Positions 22,652 to 33,107 of a stretch of 64,000 nt of DNA are shown one piece after another. Source of the DNA: Dromiciops gliroides (taxonomy: Eukaryota > Chordata > Mammalia > Microbiotheria > Microbiotheriidae); contig NC_057867.1 in assembly GCF_019393635.1 (NCBI RefSeq), positions 4,901,821-4,965,820 of the forward strand, given 5' to 3'. The notes under the pieces are model-generated. The model saw only the letters and a list, made by a program, of their open reading frames with translations, did no database searches and was not told the DNA's origin. Positions within the stretch are counted from its first letter, which is position 1. Every line of letters starts with the position of its first letter. Position numbers and translations under genes: made by a program.

Positions 22652-23218
22652 TTATTTTAGTATAACTTTCAAGCACCCTGGTTTAATTTCAGAGAACCTG
22701 AAATTGTGGCTTGTAAGGTATTTAATGACTGCTGGTTTGATTCTAGCAACTCCTCCTTGACTATGCTTTCCTCTTCCCATAATCACAGAGAGATATGGTT
22801 TACCACCATTCTGTTTATGCTCTTCAGTTTTTTGTTGCAATAAAGTTATTAAATGATTTATGGCTTCATCTACATGGAGTCCATGGAGGTCCAAAATATT
22901 ATTTGGTAGTAGAGAAGCATTGACTTTCTCAAATATCTTCATAGCAGCAGGATGGTTGGCTTCCCTCATCTTCTCCTTGTGGAGACTACCCTGCTGTGCA
23001 TAAAATGTGGCAACATTTTTTTTCCCCATGCGATAAGCTTCTTTTGCCTTGTTATAGCATTCCAATCTCTTTTGCTGGTGAAGGAGAGCCTCTGCCCTAT
23101 AGTCATCATACTTAAAGGGTTTTGTGCTGACCTTTAGATGCCTGACCTGAAAGCACTGGTGCCAGAATGTTCTGTTTAGCTCTATTTTCCTCACACGAGT
23201 CAAAGACATAATTCTCAA
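22652..23218 (-). CDS. N4BP2-like DUF1771-Smr protein captured by the provirus
   Basis: An intact 188-codon frame. From about residue 36 it matches the C-terminal end of N4BP2, a cellular protein with an N-terminal kinase and a C-terminal Smr domain. Residues 38-100 are the DUF1771 helical region (YDDYRAEA ... FEKVN). Residues 107-188 are the Smr domain, with its 'LDLHGLHVDEA' motif at 109-119 and 'GRGKHSQGG' at 148-156. The frame ends in 'KPGCLKVILK', like the host C-terminus as I recall it. Smr domains bind nucleic acid and some have nicking or endonuclease activity. There is no intron and no poly(A) trace on its 3' side, which fits capture from mRNA by the virus. Residues 1-35 overlap the end of gag in another phase. 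Relative to gag the frame is shifted by +1, so fusion, frameshift or independent expression are all open. Confidence 0.8.
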   Translation of the reverse strand: MRIMSLTRVRKIELNRTFWHQCFQVRHLKVSTKPFKYDDYRAEALLHQQKRLECYNKAKEAYRMGKKNVATFYAQQGSLHKEKMREANHPAAMKIFEKVNASLLPNNILDLHGLHVDEAINHLITLLQQKTEEHKQNGGKPYLSVIMGRGKHSQGGVARIKPAVIKYLTSHNFRFSEIKPGCLKVILK

Positions 23219-24281
23219 GGTCCTTAATTCTATCAGCTGTGAAGCTCCTCCAATATGGACATTGAGTCAGAAAATATTTGCATACTTCTGGCAGTGAATT
23301 ACAAACAAACATGTTGAGGATAATATAGGAATCTTTTAAATCAAATGGATTCAATCTGGTATATTGCCTGGCGGTCTCACAAAGCCTATCATAAAATCTG
23401 CTTGGTCTTTCGTTAGCCTCCTGAAATGTGCTCATAAATTTCGTCCAGTTTTCGGGTTTTTTAGAGCATAATTCCATTCCCTTCAGAAGTGTTTCCCTAG
23501 CATCTTTTAATCTTTGGAATTCCCTGTCGTTATTATAATTCCACTCTGGATCCCTTGGAGGCCATTCCATATCAGCCTGACCCATCGCAACAAGGGCATT
23601 TCCTGCTCAGATAACATCTGTAATCTCAGTTGGGGACAGTAAAGTTTCCAAAAGGCAAGTAACATCAGCCCAAGTGGGTTGATATGCATTAAATATAGTC
23701 CTTAACTGTGAAATTACAGTGTTTGGATTTTTCTCAAAACTAGGGATGATTGATTTCCATGCGCTCAAGTCACTTGGTCTAAAGGGGCTATGTTTTCTGA
23801 CTTGAATTGGCACTCCCTTTTTACTATATTCTATAGCTTCCTGCAGGGGGAGTAGTTTCTGCTGATCTGATTCTAAAGACTGGCCAATATCTGTTTCTGA
23901 AGCTGGGTTATCTCCAGCAGAGGGAGCTATCTTAGCATCTCCCTCGCCACGTGGTCTACCTTTAATCTCTTTCCACATTACAACCATGATAATAGCCATA
24001 ATGAGAGTTATAGTCATGTGAACTATCATAAGCATGGTATTAAAATTTATTTCAACTGCAGGCATAAAATTCCTACTAATATTAAACACATTTTCAGTGG
24101 AGACAGTTACTCCCATACCATTATACCAAAAAGATTTTGCTATGTGAATGAGGAGGGAACCAATAACACAATGAAGGAATATCGAGTAAGTTAGATGTAT
24201 AAGTTTGGACAGTATGCTACCCCAATACGTTCCAATGAGTAAAAACGAAAAAAGCAAAGGGAAAATGAGAAATTTAATCAT
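23112..24281 (-). pseudogene. gag: Retroviral gag, capsid region, one in-frame stop
   Basis: Two frames in the same phase (23607-24281, 224 codons; then from 23585 to 23112, 157 codons) are separated only by a TGA at 23607-23609. Residues 1-105 hold three hydrophobic segments (about 4-24, 28-52, 82-103) in place of a normal matrix, and the start is Met-Ile-Lys, without the Gly2 needed for myristoylation. A hydrophilic linker follows. From about residue 166 the sequence resembles the gammaretroviral p30 capsid, with a conserved 'QPTWADV' patch. The second part carries the major homology region at residues 54-73 (QEANERPSRFYDRL). No CCHC zinc knuckle follows; the frame ends just after capsid, at the junction with the host-derived frame. 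Gag normally builds the particle shell. This copy cannot make it in one piece without readthrough. Confidence 0.8.
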
Positions 24282-24454
24282 ATTTTGCCCTTTAAACTGG
24301 ACTGGCTTTTTCCCTTTAAAGCAAGGCTTTTAGAGGCTTAAAGGCTTTAAGGGAGATTAGGCAAATGAGGGAAAGTCAGTGGGGGTATTTAAGAGAAAGT
24401 CCACTAAATTAGGTGGCTCATAGCCAAACTAGGGAGGGTGGGAGGGTCCTTAAG

Positions 24455-24472
24455 ATCCCTTCATGGTTGCCA
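24455..24472 (-). promoter_or_regulatory. Retroviral primer binding site, tRNA unassigned
   Basis: On the - strand, 18 bases starting TGGCAACCATGAAGGGAT lie 3 bases after the 5' LTR. The TGG start and the place are right for pairing with the 3' CCA of a primer tRNA. I could not assign the tRNA from memory. Confidence 0.65.
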
Positions 24473-24475
24473 AAC

Positions 24476-24978
24476 TATGATGTTTAAAATCTAAATTGTG
24501 GTCGCCAAAAATTAAAAGGCTTCAGTACCAGTCTTTGGGCATTAAACATTTATTAGAACATACAGATATTTACAAAGAGTTCAGAAGGTTATGAAAAAGA
24601 AGTCCTACCTAGCCTAGAGTTCCAGCTTGGTTGGGTTCTTCCTGAAGTCCTCCTCCACAAGCCTGTCTTAATCAGGAACTCTCCCTCAAGCTGTTTGTGG
24701 AAGCTTTTTATAGGTCTGAAACAGAGGCGGTCCTTACACACTGCTTCAAGGTGATTGGTTGGTGTCATCCAAATCCATTGGCTTTGAAGGTGTTCTCAAG
24801 TTGAATTCACAGTCTAGTTTCTGAGAACAATACCTTCTTAAGGGATAGCCAGGTGTGATTACAATCCAATTAACTTGAAGTAGGCTTAATCAGCAGTCAA
24901 TTACTCTCACTTGATGCAGTCTTGATTAATCTCCAGGTGTGTCTTTGAGTATCTGCTAAATCCCATTATTTCATCACA
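24476..24978 (-). repeat. 5' LTR of the endogenous retrovirus
   Basis: 503 bp. It begins TGTGATG and its inner end reads CATCATA, one base off the outer 3' LTR end CATCACA. A TATA-like box (TATAAAAAGC, - strand) lies near 24703-24712 and AATAAA about 150 bases further downstream, in the usual U3-R order. Confidence 0.9.
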
Positions 24979-24982
24979 AGGC

Positions 24983-26640
24983 CATGAGGCAGAGGTGAAG
25001 AGGGGCAGCCTTTCAGACATGGGGGACATGGAGCCTTAGAACTGGGCCATGGGAAGACCCCTTTCTTGGCGGAATGAAAGATGGACAGGAATGAGAAGAG
25101 ACTTCAGGCCATACCCCTCTCCCCAGCAGCTATTGGGGCAGTCTGAGTGTGAGGGGCATTGTCAAGGGAAAGAAAGGATTTGACCACAGACTGGATGTGG
25201 AGGGTGAGATACAGAGTGAAAAATCAAGGGTAAAGTGGGAATTGGGAGCCTCATTGACTGAGAGGGTGGACACTGGTGTCCTCGATGGTCATAGGCAAGT
25301 TAGGAAGAGGGAAGAGCAGATAATGAGTTCAGTTTGGGGCATAGTGAATTTCAGATGTCAGACAACTGTTTTTGAGATACCTGATAGGCAATTGGCTATG
25401 CAAGGTAGGAGGTTAGCAGAGATAAGCAGATTTGAGAAATGTTGGTTGAATTCATGGAAGCCAAGGAGATCACCAAGCCAAATCGTCTAGAGGGAGGAAG
25501 GAAGAGGGCCTGGGACAGAACCTGGTGGACACCTGTGGTTAGAGGGTGTGATGTGGAGGAGGATCTGGCAAAGGAGACAGAGACAGCGACAGCCATCAGA
25601 GAGGGAGGAGAATGGGGGTGGGGCAGGGGAGAGACAGAGAAACAGACAGACAAAGACAGAGAGAGAGACAGACACAGAGAGAGAGAGACATAGAAAGAGA
25701 GAGACACAGAAAGACAGACATAGAGAGAGGGAGAGACAGAGTGAGAGAGAGCAAGACAGAGAGAGGGAGAGAGAGACAGACAGACAGATGGACAGAGACA
25801 GAGACACAGAGAGAGAGGGAGAGACAGGACAGAGAGAGACAGAGAAAGAGAGAGACAGATGCAGAGAGAGAGTGAGGACAGACAGAGAGAGACAAATAAA
25901 GAGACACACAGAGAGAGCGAGATAGAGACAGAGACAGACAGAGAGAGGACAGACACAGAGACAGAGAAAGAGATAGAGACAGACACAGAGAAAGGGGCAG
26001 AGAGATAGAGATGAGAGAAACAGAGACAGAGAGACAGACAGAGAGGACACAGAGAAAAACAAAGAAAGAGAGAGAAAGAGAGAGAGAGAGAGGGAGGGAG
26101 GGAGGACAGACACAGAGAGAGACAGACAGAGAGAGTCAGAGAGAGAGGTCTCAAAACCTAGAGAGAAGAGAATATTGAAGAAGAGAGAGTGACCAACAGT
26201 TTCAAAGGCTGCCGAGAGGTCATGGAGAATGAGGATTGGGAAAAGGCCACTGGATTTGGCAACTGAGGCCATCTTTGGAGAGAACTGTTTTGGTAGAATG
26301 ATGAGGTTAGAAGCCAGATCATGAAGGATTGAGAAGAGAGGAGAGAGAGTGGAGGCCCCAAGTGTAGATGGCCTTTCTGAGGAGTTTGGCCACCCAGGGC
26401 AGAGGAGAAAGTTACCAGGGATGGAAGGACCAAGTGAGGGGGGTTTGAGGCTAAGGGAGACATGGGTGTGCTTCTGGATAGCAGGAAGCAAGCAGAAGAC
26501 AGGGAAAGATTTAAGATCAGTGAGAGAGTGCTGGAGGAGATGAGAGGGAATGGGATCACTTGTGCCCCTAGAGCCCGAGCAGAAGGGCCACCAAACTATA
26601 TGACAGGATCCAGGCCAAGATGGCAGCACACAGTGTGCTC
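24983..26640 (-). repeat. L2/CR1-clade LINE with reverse transcriptase remnant
   Basis: A long L2-type block on the - strand. Near 26190-26260 a translation on the - strand keeps the motif 'HDLSAAFETVGHSLFFN', the conserved L2/CR1 reverse transcriptase region. Between about 25562 and 26150 the element is expanded by a GA-rich array. The block is dead. Confidence 0.75.
25562..26150. repeat. (GAGACA)n array inside the L2 block
   Basis: About 590 bp of GAGACA/GAGAGA units, like the array at 8364-9690. The L2 text on both sides is GA-rich ('ggagacagagacagcgacag' at its left end), so the array probably grew from the LINE sequence itself. Confidence 0.9.
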
Positions 26641-27690
26641 AGAGCCCTGTGTTGGTTTGGGGGAGTCTGTGGTTTGCCCTGGAAGTGCAAAGTCTTCCAC
26701 AGTTTGTCCCAATTTTCCAGGCTTCTTTCACATTGCTGGCCTCTGCAGTCAAACTGTATGATTTGTTGGGCTCCATCCATGTCCGCATTGCCCTGACTCC
26801 TGGTCTTTGCTCTTGTTGGCCTCTACCCCTGAGATGGCCTCCCCTGCCCCCATCTCTGCATTTTGAAATCCTACCCATCCTTTAAGACCTAGCTCCAATG
26901 TCATCTCCTTTAGGAAGCCTTCCCTGACACCCCAATCAGTGACAAGCCAGCTCCGCCTGACCTCATCTATCACTTGCTTTGCAGCTGTCTTATGCAGTCA
27001 TAATATATTACCTTGCAATGGAGTTATTTGTGTCTATATATCTTATCCCCCAGGAGATTGTGAGCTTTATGAGTGCAGACGCCAAGTCTTGGTGAAGCCT
27101 TGTATCTCCCCAATGCTTCCATAATGCCCTGCCCTCACTATTCTAAAGCAGCTGCTGGGAGACTGAAGAGGCTTCAGACACTGGCTGGTCTAAAGCTGTG
27201 TCCAACAACAATGCCCTCTGCATTCCCAACAAGTGCTCAGCAGCTTTTCCCAGAGACTTTTGGTGACTTTGAGCTCACTACCTCCCTGTCCATCAGGGCC
27301 CGAGTAGAGCAAGCCCAATCCCAATCCCTCACGTCAATAACAGATACTTAAAGGCTGATCTCTTCCCCCAGCCCCCTGTGCTTTCTGTGCTCTAAGGAGG
27401 GAGCAGAGTGAGAGGATGGGGAAAGATAGAAAAAGGAGGAGGGAGCAGTGAGGGGGGGGGGAGGGAACAGAATGAGTGAGGGGATGGGGGAGCTAGAGAA
27501 GGGAGAAGGGAGCAGAGAGGAGGAAGGAGGAGGAGTAAGAGAGAGGGGAAGGGGGGAAGAGGGAAGAGCCGTGAGGAAGGAGAGTAGGAAAGTAGGATAA
27601 GAGAGGAAGGAAGGCAGAAAGGAAGGGGGGCGAGGCAGACACAGGAGCATCTAGGATGTTGCCAGGGTTCGGGGCAAATGCACGTTCTGT
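26641..27690 (+). repeat. L2 3' end plus GA-rich DNA
   Basis: 26770-27130 (+) resembles the L2 3' region ('aggaagccttccctgacacc', 'gagattgtgagctttatgag'). 27131-27400 shows nothing clear. 27400-27640 is G/A-rich simple sequence. Confidence 0.55.
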
Positions 27691-28700
27691 CATCTCAGCT
27701 TGGTCTTCACCTTGTACCCCAGTCCTCTTCACTCTCTGATTTACTCCAGAGCCCTTTTCCCTGGGCATCTGTTGCAAAACTTTTCTCCTCTCCAGGCACC
27801 CATACCACAGCCAGCAAAAGGTCTTGCCTCATACTTTCCGGCCAGCCCAAGCTCCCTCTTCTCTCAGTCTACACCTCCAGTCATCTCCACCTCACCCCCA
27901 CTCTCTTCCTTTAGTCTCAGAGGAAGAGAAGATGGCCCTTCCCCTTTCATAAGTTTACCTGATCTGGGCCCTTGAGTCCATCCCTTCCTGTCTCCTGTAG
28001 ATATCACGCCCTCATTCCCTTCCCTCATCTTCAATCTCTCCTTCCCTACTGTTTACAAACATTCCCCATCCTAAAAAACCAACCCCCAAACCCCAACCCT
28101 TTCACTTGCTCTTACCTTATCCTCAAGGCGTCTTGGTTCTCTCCAGTTCATAGCTAAGCTTGTAGAAAGCTCATCTAGCCTCATTGCCTCCCTCTCCCCA
28201 AGTCGTGAGCACTTCTTCTCTTGCAGTCTGCCTCCCCCCCCCCACTCCACCCAAACTCCTTTCTCCAAGGTTACCAACAATCTGTTCAATCGGAAATGTC
28301 ACCTTTTCTCAATCTTGGTCCCTCTTTGGGTTAATCAACCTCTCTGCACACTCCCTCCCATCTCCTCCCCTGAGGAACTCTCTTCTCCCGAGGCTATTAT
28401 GCTCTGTCCCATCTCTGCCTCTGTGCCTTGGCATCCCTTGTCTGGAACGAACTCCTTCCCAACATCTGGCTCGTAGGACCCCAGCTTCCTTCCAGTACAA
28501 CTTAGGGGCCACCTCCTAGGGGAGATTCTTCCTCTTCCTCCCTCTGCCCGTCCCCATTTGGTAGCACATCTCTCTCTTAAAATTACTTTGTGTCTACTTA
28601 GCCCTTAGTTTGATTCCCCCTTGAGGATCAGGGTTGGTCTTTGTTTTGTCTTTGTATTTCTGATGCCTAGCCCGGGGCGTTTGCACATAGTAGGAGATCG
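27691..28700 (+). repeat. L2-clade LINE, 3' half
   Basis: A diverged L2 copy on the + strand, ending with the typical tail 'tgcctagcccggggcgtttg' / 'cacatagtaggagatcg'. No intact frame. Confidence 0.6.
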
Positions 28701-29829
28701 TTTAGTTGCTTGATCAATGTGGTCAGTGTGGCTGCTTCCCCTACTGAATCAACAACTGTCAAGCTCTCCCTTAGTAGGGGCTCTTTAAGAGTTACCAGGG
28801 CTGAAGAATGCCCTTCCTCAGAATCTTTCCAGCTTCGTAGTAACCAGCACACCTTGGATTGCACTGATAAATTAGGTCCTTGAAGAACCCTCGATCCTTT
28901 CCATATCAGTCTAACTCTCCCATTTGACAGATGACAAAATTGAGGTTCACAGGCATAAGTGTAGGATCATGGGCTGGGAATGCTGGGATATGTGGCCAGT
29001 CAGTGCTTGCCTGTGCTAACGGGATGCTAAGACTTGTAATCAAATGACTACATCCTAACTTACAAGCAGAGAACCATGGGAAGTGGAAGGCATTTATTGT
29101 GATAGTGTACATGTGCCACAGCTTCACAACCAGGGTACTGATTAGGGGCCACCTTTAATGGGAGTGGGGCAAAAGTATCTTTTTCTAGAGAGATGGCAGT
29201 TGTAGGTGAAGGATTCTGGGGTGTATCTGGAAGACAGCAGGGAGTGCTATAGACCTCGACAATGGAGGGGAAAGAGCATTAGGCTGTCAGTTTGACTTGG
29301 GTTCAGAGGCCCTCTGTGGCATGTTATCCATTTGCAATAAGTATTAGCGTCCCAAGGGTGCTCATTTGCAAATTGGGGATAACATTTGCCATAGCAGATT
29401 GTTGGGAGGATCACATGATGTGATGTGGAATGGATTTGTAAGTGATTTGTAAACTAGAAAAGGGTCCTGCTGATAGTGAAGAAAGGCCTGGCAACAACCT
29501 GTGCAAGTGCTGGAGGCAGCCACAGGAGCCAGGTCCCATTCCTATCCTCTAAGTGACCTTGGATATCTAACCTTGCTCTACCTCAGTTTCTTCCCGAGTA
29601 AAATCGGGAGTTTGACCTAGGTGGTTTCTGAGATTCCTTGGAGCCCTGATTGAGTGACCACATCACAGGCTCTCAAGAGTTAGGGAGGGTCCCCGGGAGC
29701 TGTCACAGGGCTTAGTACCCGACGATTGCTAGCCAGGGAGGCAGCTCCCGGGGACCCTTCTTGTCGTGTCGAGATGGTGCCAGCTGGGCAGTGTGCTCGC
29801 ATGTGCTTTGGTCGTCACTGGGGGGAGGA
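28701..29829. other. Intergenic with MIR-like relics, upstream of the Rag CpG island
   Basis: 28900-28960 (-), 29250-29460 (+) and 29560-29650 (+) carry MIR-type phrases ('cctcagtttcttcccgag'). No exon recognised. Confidence 0.45.
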
Positions 29830-30783
29830 GAAGCTGGAGGGCAGGTGGCCCGCTTGGCAGCCAGATCGGGGCTAGCGCAGAGAGCCCCGGATCTGGAGGC
29901 GGCAGCGTGCCCGGCTGGGGGCGAGGAGCCGCGCCTCCCTCTTCTCACCCGCCTGCAGGCGGGGCTGCCAGGCGGCCCGCCCGCCCGCCCGCAGCCGCCG
30001 CCGCCGCCGCCCGCTGCCCGCCGCAGTCCGGCTCCCCAGCGGCCAGGCGCGCAGGGTGCTGCCGCTGGGTGGGTGGCTGGCTGGCTGAGGGGGGACACGC
30101 CGGCACTGGCACGTTCCCGGGCCGCCAGCGTCTTTCCGGCCCGAAGGACAAAGGTCACGGGGTGCCAGGGCTGCACAATCAAGCGCCGAAAGGGGGCCGA
30201 GGCAGGTGCATCGCACACCTTCCCGGGGCCCGGGGCCGCGCCCGCGTGAGCGGAGCCGCCGCCACCACCGCGGCCGCGGCCGGGCGGGAGACAGCAGGCA
30301 GCCAGCGGGCGGGGCCAGCGGGCGGCAGTCCCCGCGGCGGCAGCCATGGCAGGCATGGCGGCCGCTCGCGGCAGTCCTTAGGGCCTCGGCGCTGCCGCAA
30401 CAGGAGCAGCGGCGGCTGGAGGAGGAGGCGGCGGCGCCTTCGGGGACTGCAGCAGCCGCCGCAGCCGCAGCCGCAGCCGCAGGGACAGCCGCCACAGCAG
30501 CCGCAGCAGCCGCAACCACCGCAGCAGCAGCAGCAGCCGCTGCCGCAGCAGCAGCAGCTACGAGCGGGCGCGGCCAGGGCAGGGGCGGCGGCGGCGGCGG
30601 CGGGAGCCCGGGCAGCAGCCGCAGCCCCAGCAGCAGCAGTAGCAGGGGCGGCGGCGGCGGGAGCCCGGGCAGCAGCCGCAGCAGCCGCAGCCCCAGCAGC
30701 AGCAGCAGCAGCCCGAGCAGCAGCAGCAGCAGCAGCAGCAGCCCCAGCCCCAGCCCCAGCCCCAGCAGCAGCAGCGGCAGCCC

Positions 30784-30818
<35 letters not shown>

Positions 30819-31295
30819 CCGCCGCCACCGGGGCCATGGGGGCGGGGCCGGCTGAGGCCGCGCGGAGCCGCCGCTACCTTAAGGGCCAACAGGCGGCCCC
30901 CGAGCTGAGCGCCGACGAGGGCGGCGGCGGGGACAGCGGGGACGGCAGCGGCGATACAGCTCCCAGCGCCGGCGGGGGCTCGGGGAGCACGGGCACGGGG
31001 GGCACGGGCACGAGCACGGGGGGCACGGGCACGGCGGCCGGAGGCGGCGGCCTGCTGCTGCGGGAAGGGGCCGATGGCAGCGGCAGCAGCAGCAGCGCAG
31101 GAGGAGGCGGATCAGAAGGAGGAGGCGGATCAGAAGGAGGAGGCGGAGGCGGTGACTGTGTCGGCGACGGGGATAGCGAAGCCGACGGCGACACTCTGGC
31201 CTTCCCCATGCACACTCTATGGTACGGTGTTCCGGGGCCCCAGTCACGTGACGGGGCCCCCCGGGGGGGTCCCGCCTGCTCCTCACGTGATCCCG

Positions 31296-31333
<38 letters not shown>

Positions 31334-32090
31334 TGCTGCCGCCGCCGCTGCCTCCCCAGCTGTAGCTGTAGCCGTAGCCGTTGGCATCGCGAGGCGCGCG
31401 CGGCCACCGTCCCCGGGGGGCGCGGGCCCTGGCAGACGCGGCCGCTCGCGGCCCTCCGAGCCGGTAGTGGCAGGTCAGAGGCCCCTGCTTCCGGTCCCCG
31501 CCCGTCACCGCTCCCCCACCGCTCTCCCCCAAAGCAGCCCCCAGCCCCGGCCTCGGCCCGGGCCCCGGCCCTGGCCCTGGCCCTGGCCTCGGCCCCGGCC
31601 CCGGCTCGGGCCCCGGCCGCCCCGCCGCCGCCGCCGCCGCCCGTGCCCGTGCCGGTGCCGGCGCCGTCTCTGGCCGATCTGCCGCGGAGTGCCCTGGCCG
31701 GCCGGCTCGGGGCCCGAGTCCGGGGAGACAGCTCGCCCCCGCTCCTGCCACCTCCTGCGTCCCCACCCCGGCCTGCCCCTGCTGCCCTGACCCCGACCCC
31801 GGCCCCTTTTCCTCCGCTCCCCCTGCTCCCTCCGCTCCCTCCTATCGGGCCGGCCTCCGGAGGATGGGGCCGCGACTTCGGCCGATGGGGCGCTCCGGCC
31901 TACCTGCTGGGGGCCACAGGGTCTGCGTAAGGGGACGGGAGGGGTCCGGGGGATGGCGGGTGGACGGGGCCAGCGCCGGGGGAGGGGACCGAGCCTGGGC
32001 CAGGGCTAGGGCTAGGGCCAGGGCGGGGCCGGGCCGGGCCGGGCTGGGCGGGCCCGCCCGAGCCGATAGATCGGCCTAGTACGGAGTCCG
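29830..32090 (+). promoter_or_regulatory. CpG island and probable promoter of the Rag gene
   Basis: About 2.2 kb of very GC-rich DNA dense in CpG, in sharp contrast to both sides. It lies just upstream of the first supported Rag coding exon on the same strand, so it is the likely promoter and first-exon region. It contains a (GCC)n run at about 31296-31332, CAG/AGC-rich tracts at about 30510-30830 and GGC-rich tracts. Long frames are open on both strands because stop codons are rare in such DNA, so open frame alone is weak evidence here. The exact start site cannot be read from the sequence. Confidence 0.8.
30836..31926 (+). CDS. RRAGB: Candidate first coding exon of RRAGB, N-terminal extension
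   Basis: An ATG at 30836 in a good start context (ggggccATGg) opens a frame that stays open to a possible donor at 31926/31927 (TCTGC|GTAAGG). The last two bases join the first base of the exon at 33108 to give GCG, then TGG GTG ATG, so the phase matches. Human RagB also has an extension that ends in Trp-Val just before the shared RagA/RagB core, which is what first suggested this join. Here the extension would be 364 residues, much longer than the roughly 33 of human RagB, and of low complexity: Gly/Ser-rich, then a run of Arg, then Ala/Pro-rich. The alternative is that this exon is untranslated leader and translation begins at the ATG at 33115. I favour the alternative slightly. Confidence 0.3.
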
Positions 32091-33107
32091 AGGTCAGTAG
32101 TTGTTACTGTGCACTGGAGAAACCCTCTGCTGGTACAGGTAACGGAGCTCCTGGCCCCGGAGCAGTCCGTCAGCACCAGGCTGGGATACAGTATCCATTG
32201 TGGTTACAATGTATCCAGCTCCCAGCCGGGCGCTGATTGCGGCAAGGTGCTGGGGCCCCTGCAGCCTCTCCCTTGCCCTGTTCCGGGGCAGTGATACTCC
32301 GGAGGAGGGGGGGGGGGAGGCTTACATTTAAGAGTGTGAAATTGATTCCACTTGGTTACAAATTAGGCTCCTTCTCTCACCCTTCCAGGATCATGGGGAA
32401 AGTGCACTCTTGGGGGCATTAGAGTGGAACAGCCTCTTTTTGTCACTAAGTGAAAGCGGACACATGCCAGGTTGTTCATGACAAGCAACATGGCTTACTG
32501 GCCTTGGGATTAGGCAGATCTGGGTTCAAAATCCTGCTCCGGAAGGCATCTGCCTAGCACTCAGCCTCTCAATGCCCTTGGGAGTTTCTGGAGGAACATC
32601 CTAAGTTTCTCCTGCTGATAGAATTAAGGTCTTTGTGTGTCCCTGTCCTCCCCAATCCCCTTACAATTTATAAATATTCCGCATTTATGGGGCACTTTAA
32701 GGTTTAAAAACGCTTTTCCTGTATTATCTCATTCAACCCTCCTGGGACCCCGTGAGGGAGATACTGTCATTCTCTTCATTTTACAAATTAGGAAGAGAGG
32801 TTCAGTGACTTACCCAATGATGATCAGAAAGAAGCAGGATTCGAATCTAGGTTTTCCAGGTGTCAAGTCCGACAGCAGATCCTCTGGGTCCCCATGCCTC
32901 TTCAGGACTCGCTGTCCTCAGGACAAGGTGGCTGAATAGCAAAGACCCTGGCTCCTGGGAGGAGACAAAAGGGGATGGAATTTAAGCCAACAGAGCCATC
33001 CATGTGGCACTAAGATTCCAGCGAGGCCCCTTCACAATTTTGCACTAATTCGAAATTATATTCCTTGTGATTGGACCATGGATGCTCTTTTCTTTTTCAA
33101 TCTACAG
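32091..33107. other. Intron or leader region; MIR-like relics
   Basis: Between the CpG island and the first supported coding exon. 32470-32600 (+) and 32680-32900 (-) hold MIR-type relics. No further exon recognised. Confidence 0.5.

Larger units (their letters stand above)
20411..24982 (-). mobile_element. Endogenous retrovirus with a captured host gene
   Basis: A 4.6 kb provirus on the - strand. The LTRs are 20415-20922 (3') and 24476-24978 (5'). The outer ends are the perfect inverted pair TGTGATG/CATCACA. The 4-bp 'aggc' at 20411-20414 and 24979-24982 is a target duplication, the length usual for gammaretrovirus-like elements. The order along the - strand is 5' LTR, primer binding site, gag, N4BP2-like Smr frame, about 1.7 kb without a clear gene, purine tract, 3' LTR. 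No protease, polymerase or envelope was recognised. By eye the LTRs differ at roughly 20 positions and one 4-bp gap, near 4 percent, so the insertion is old but not ancient. Gag carries an in-frame stop. The element lies about 9 kb upstream of the Rag CpG island and opposite to that gene. Confidence 0.9.

Noticed and set aside
22652-23218. The Smr frame as an ordinary processed N4BP2 retrocopy inserted into the provirus
   Set aside because: There is no poly(A) tail on its 3' side (the - strand there is T-rich, not A-rich), no evident target duplication around it, and it lies in the same orientation exactly at the end of the capsid region. Not excluded, but less likely.
29712-30908. Several long open frames on both strands across the CpG island
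   Set aside because: Stop codons are rare in such GC-rich, triplet-rich DNA. Only the frame from 30836 is kept, as a weak candidate, because its phase fits the next exon.
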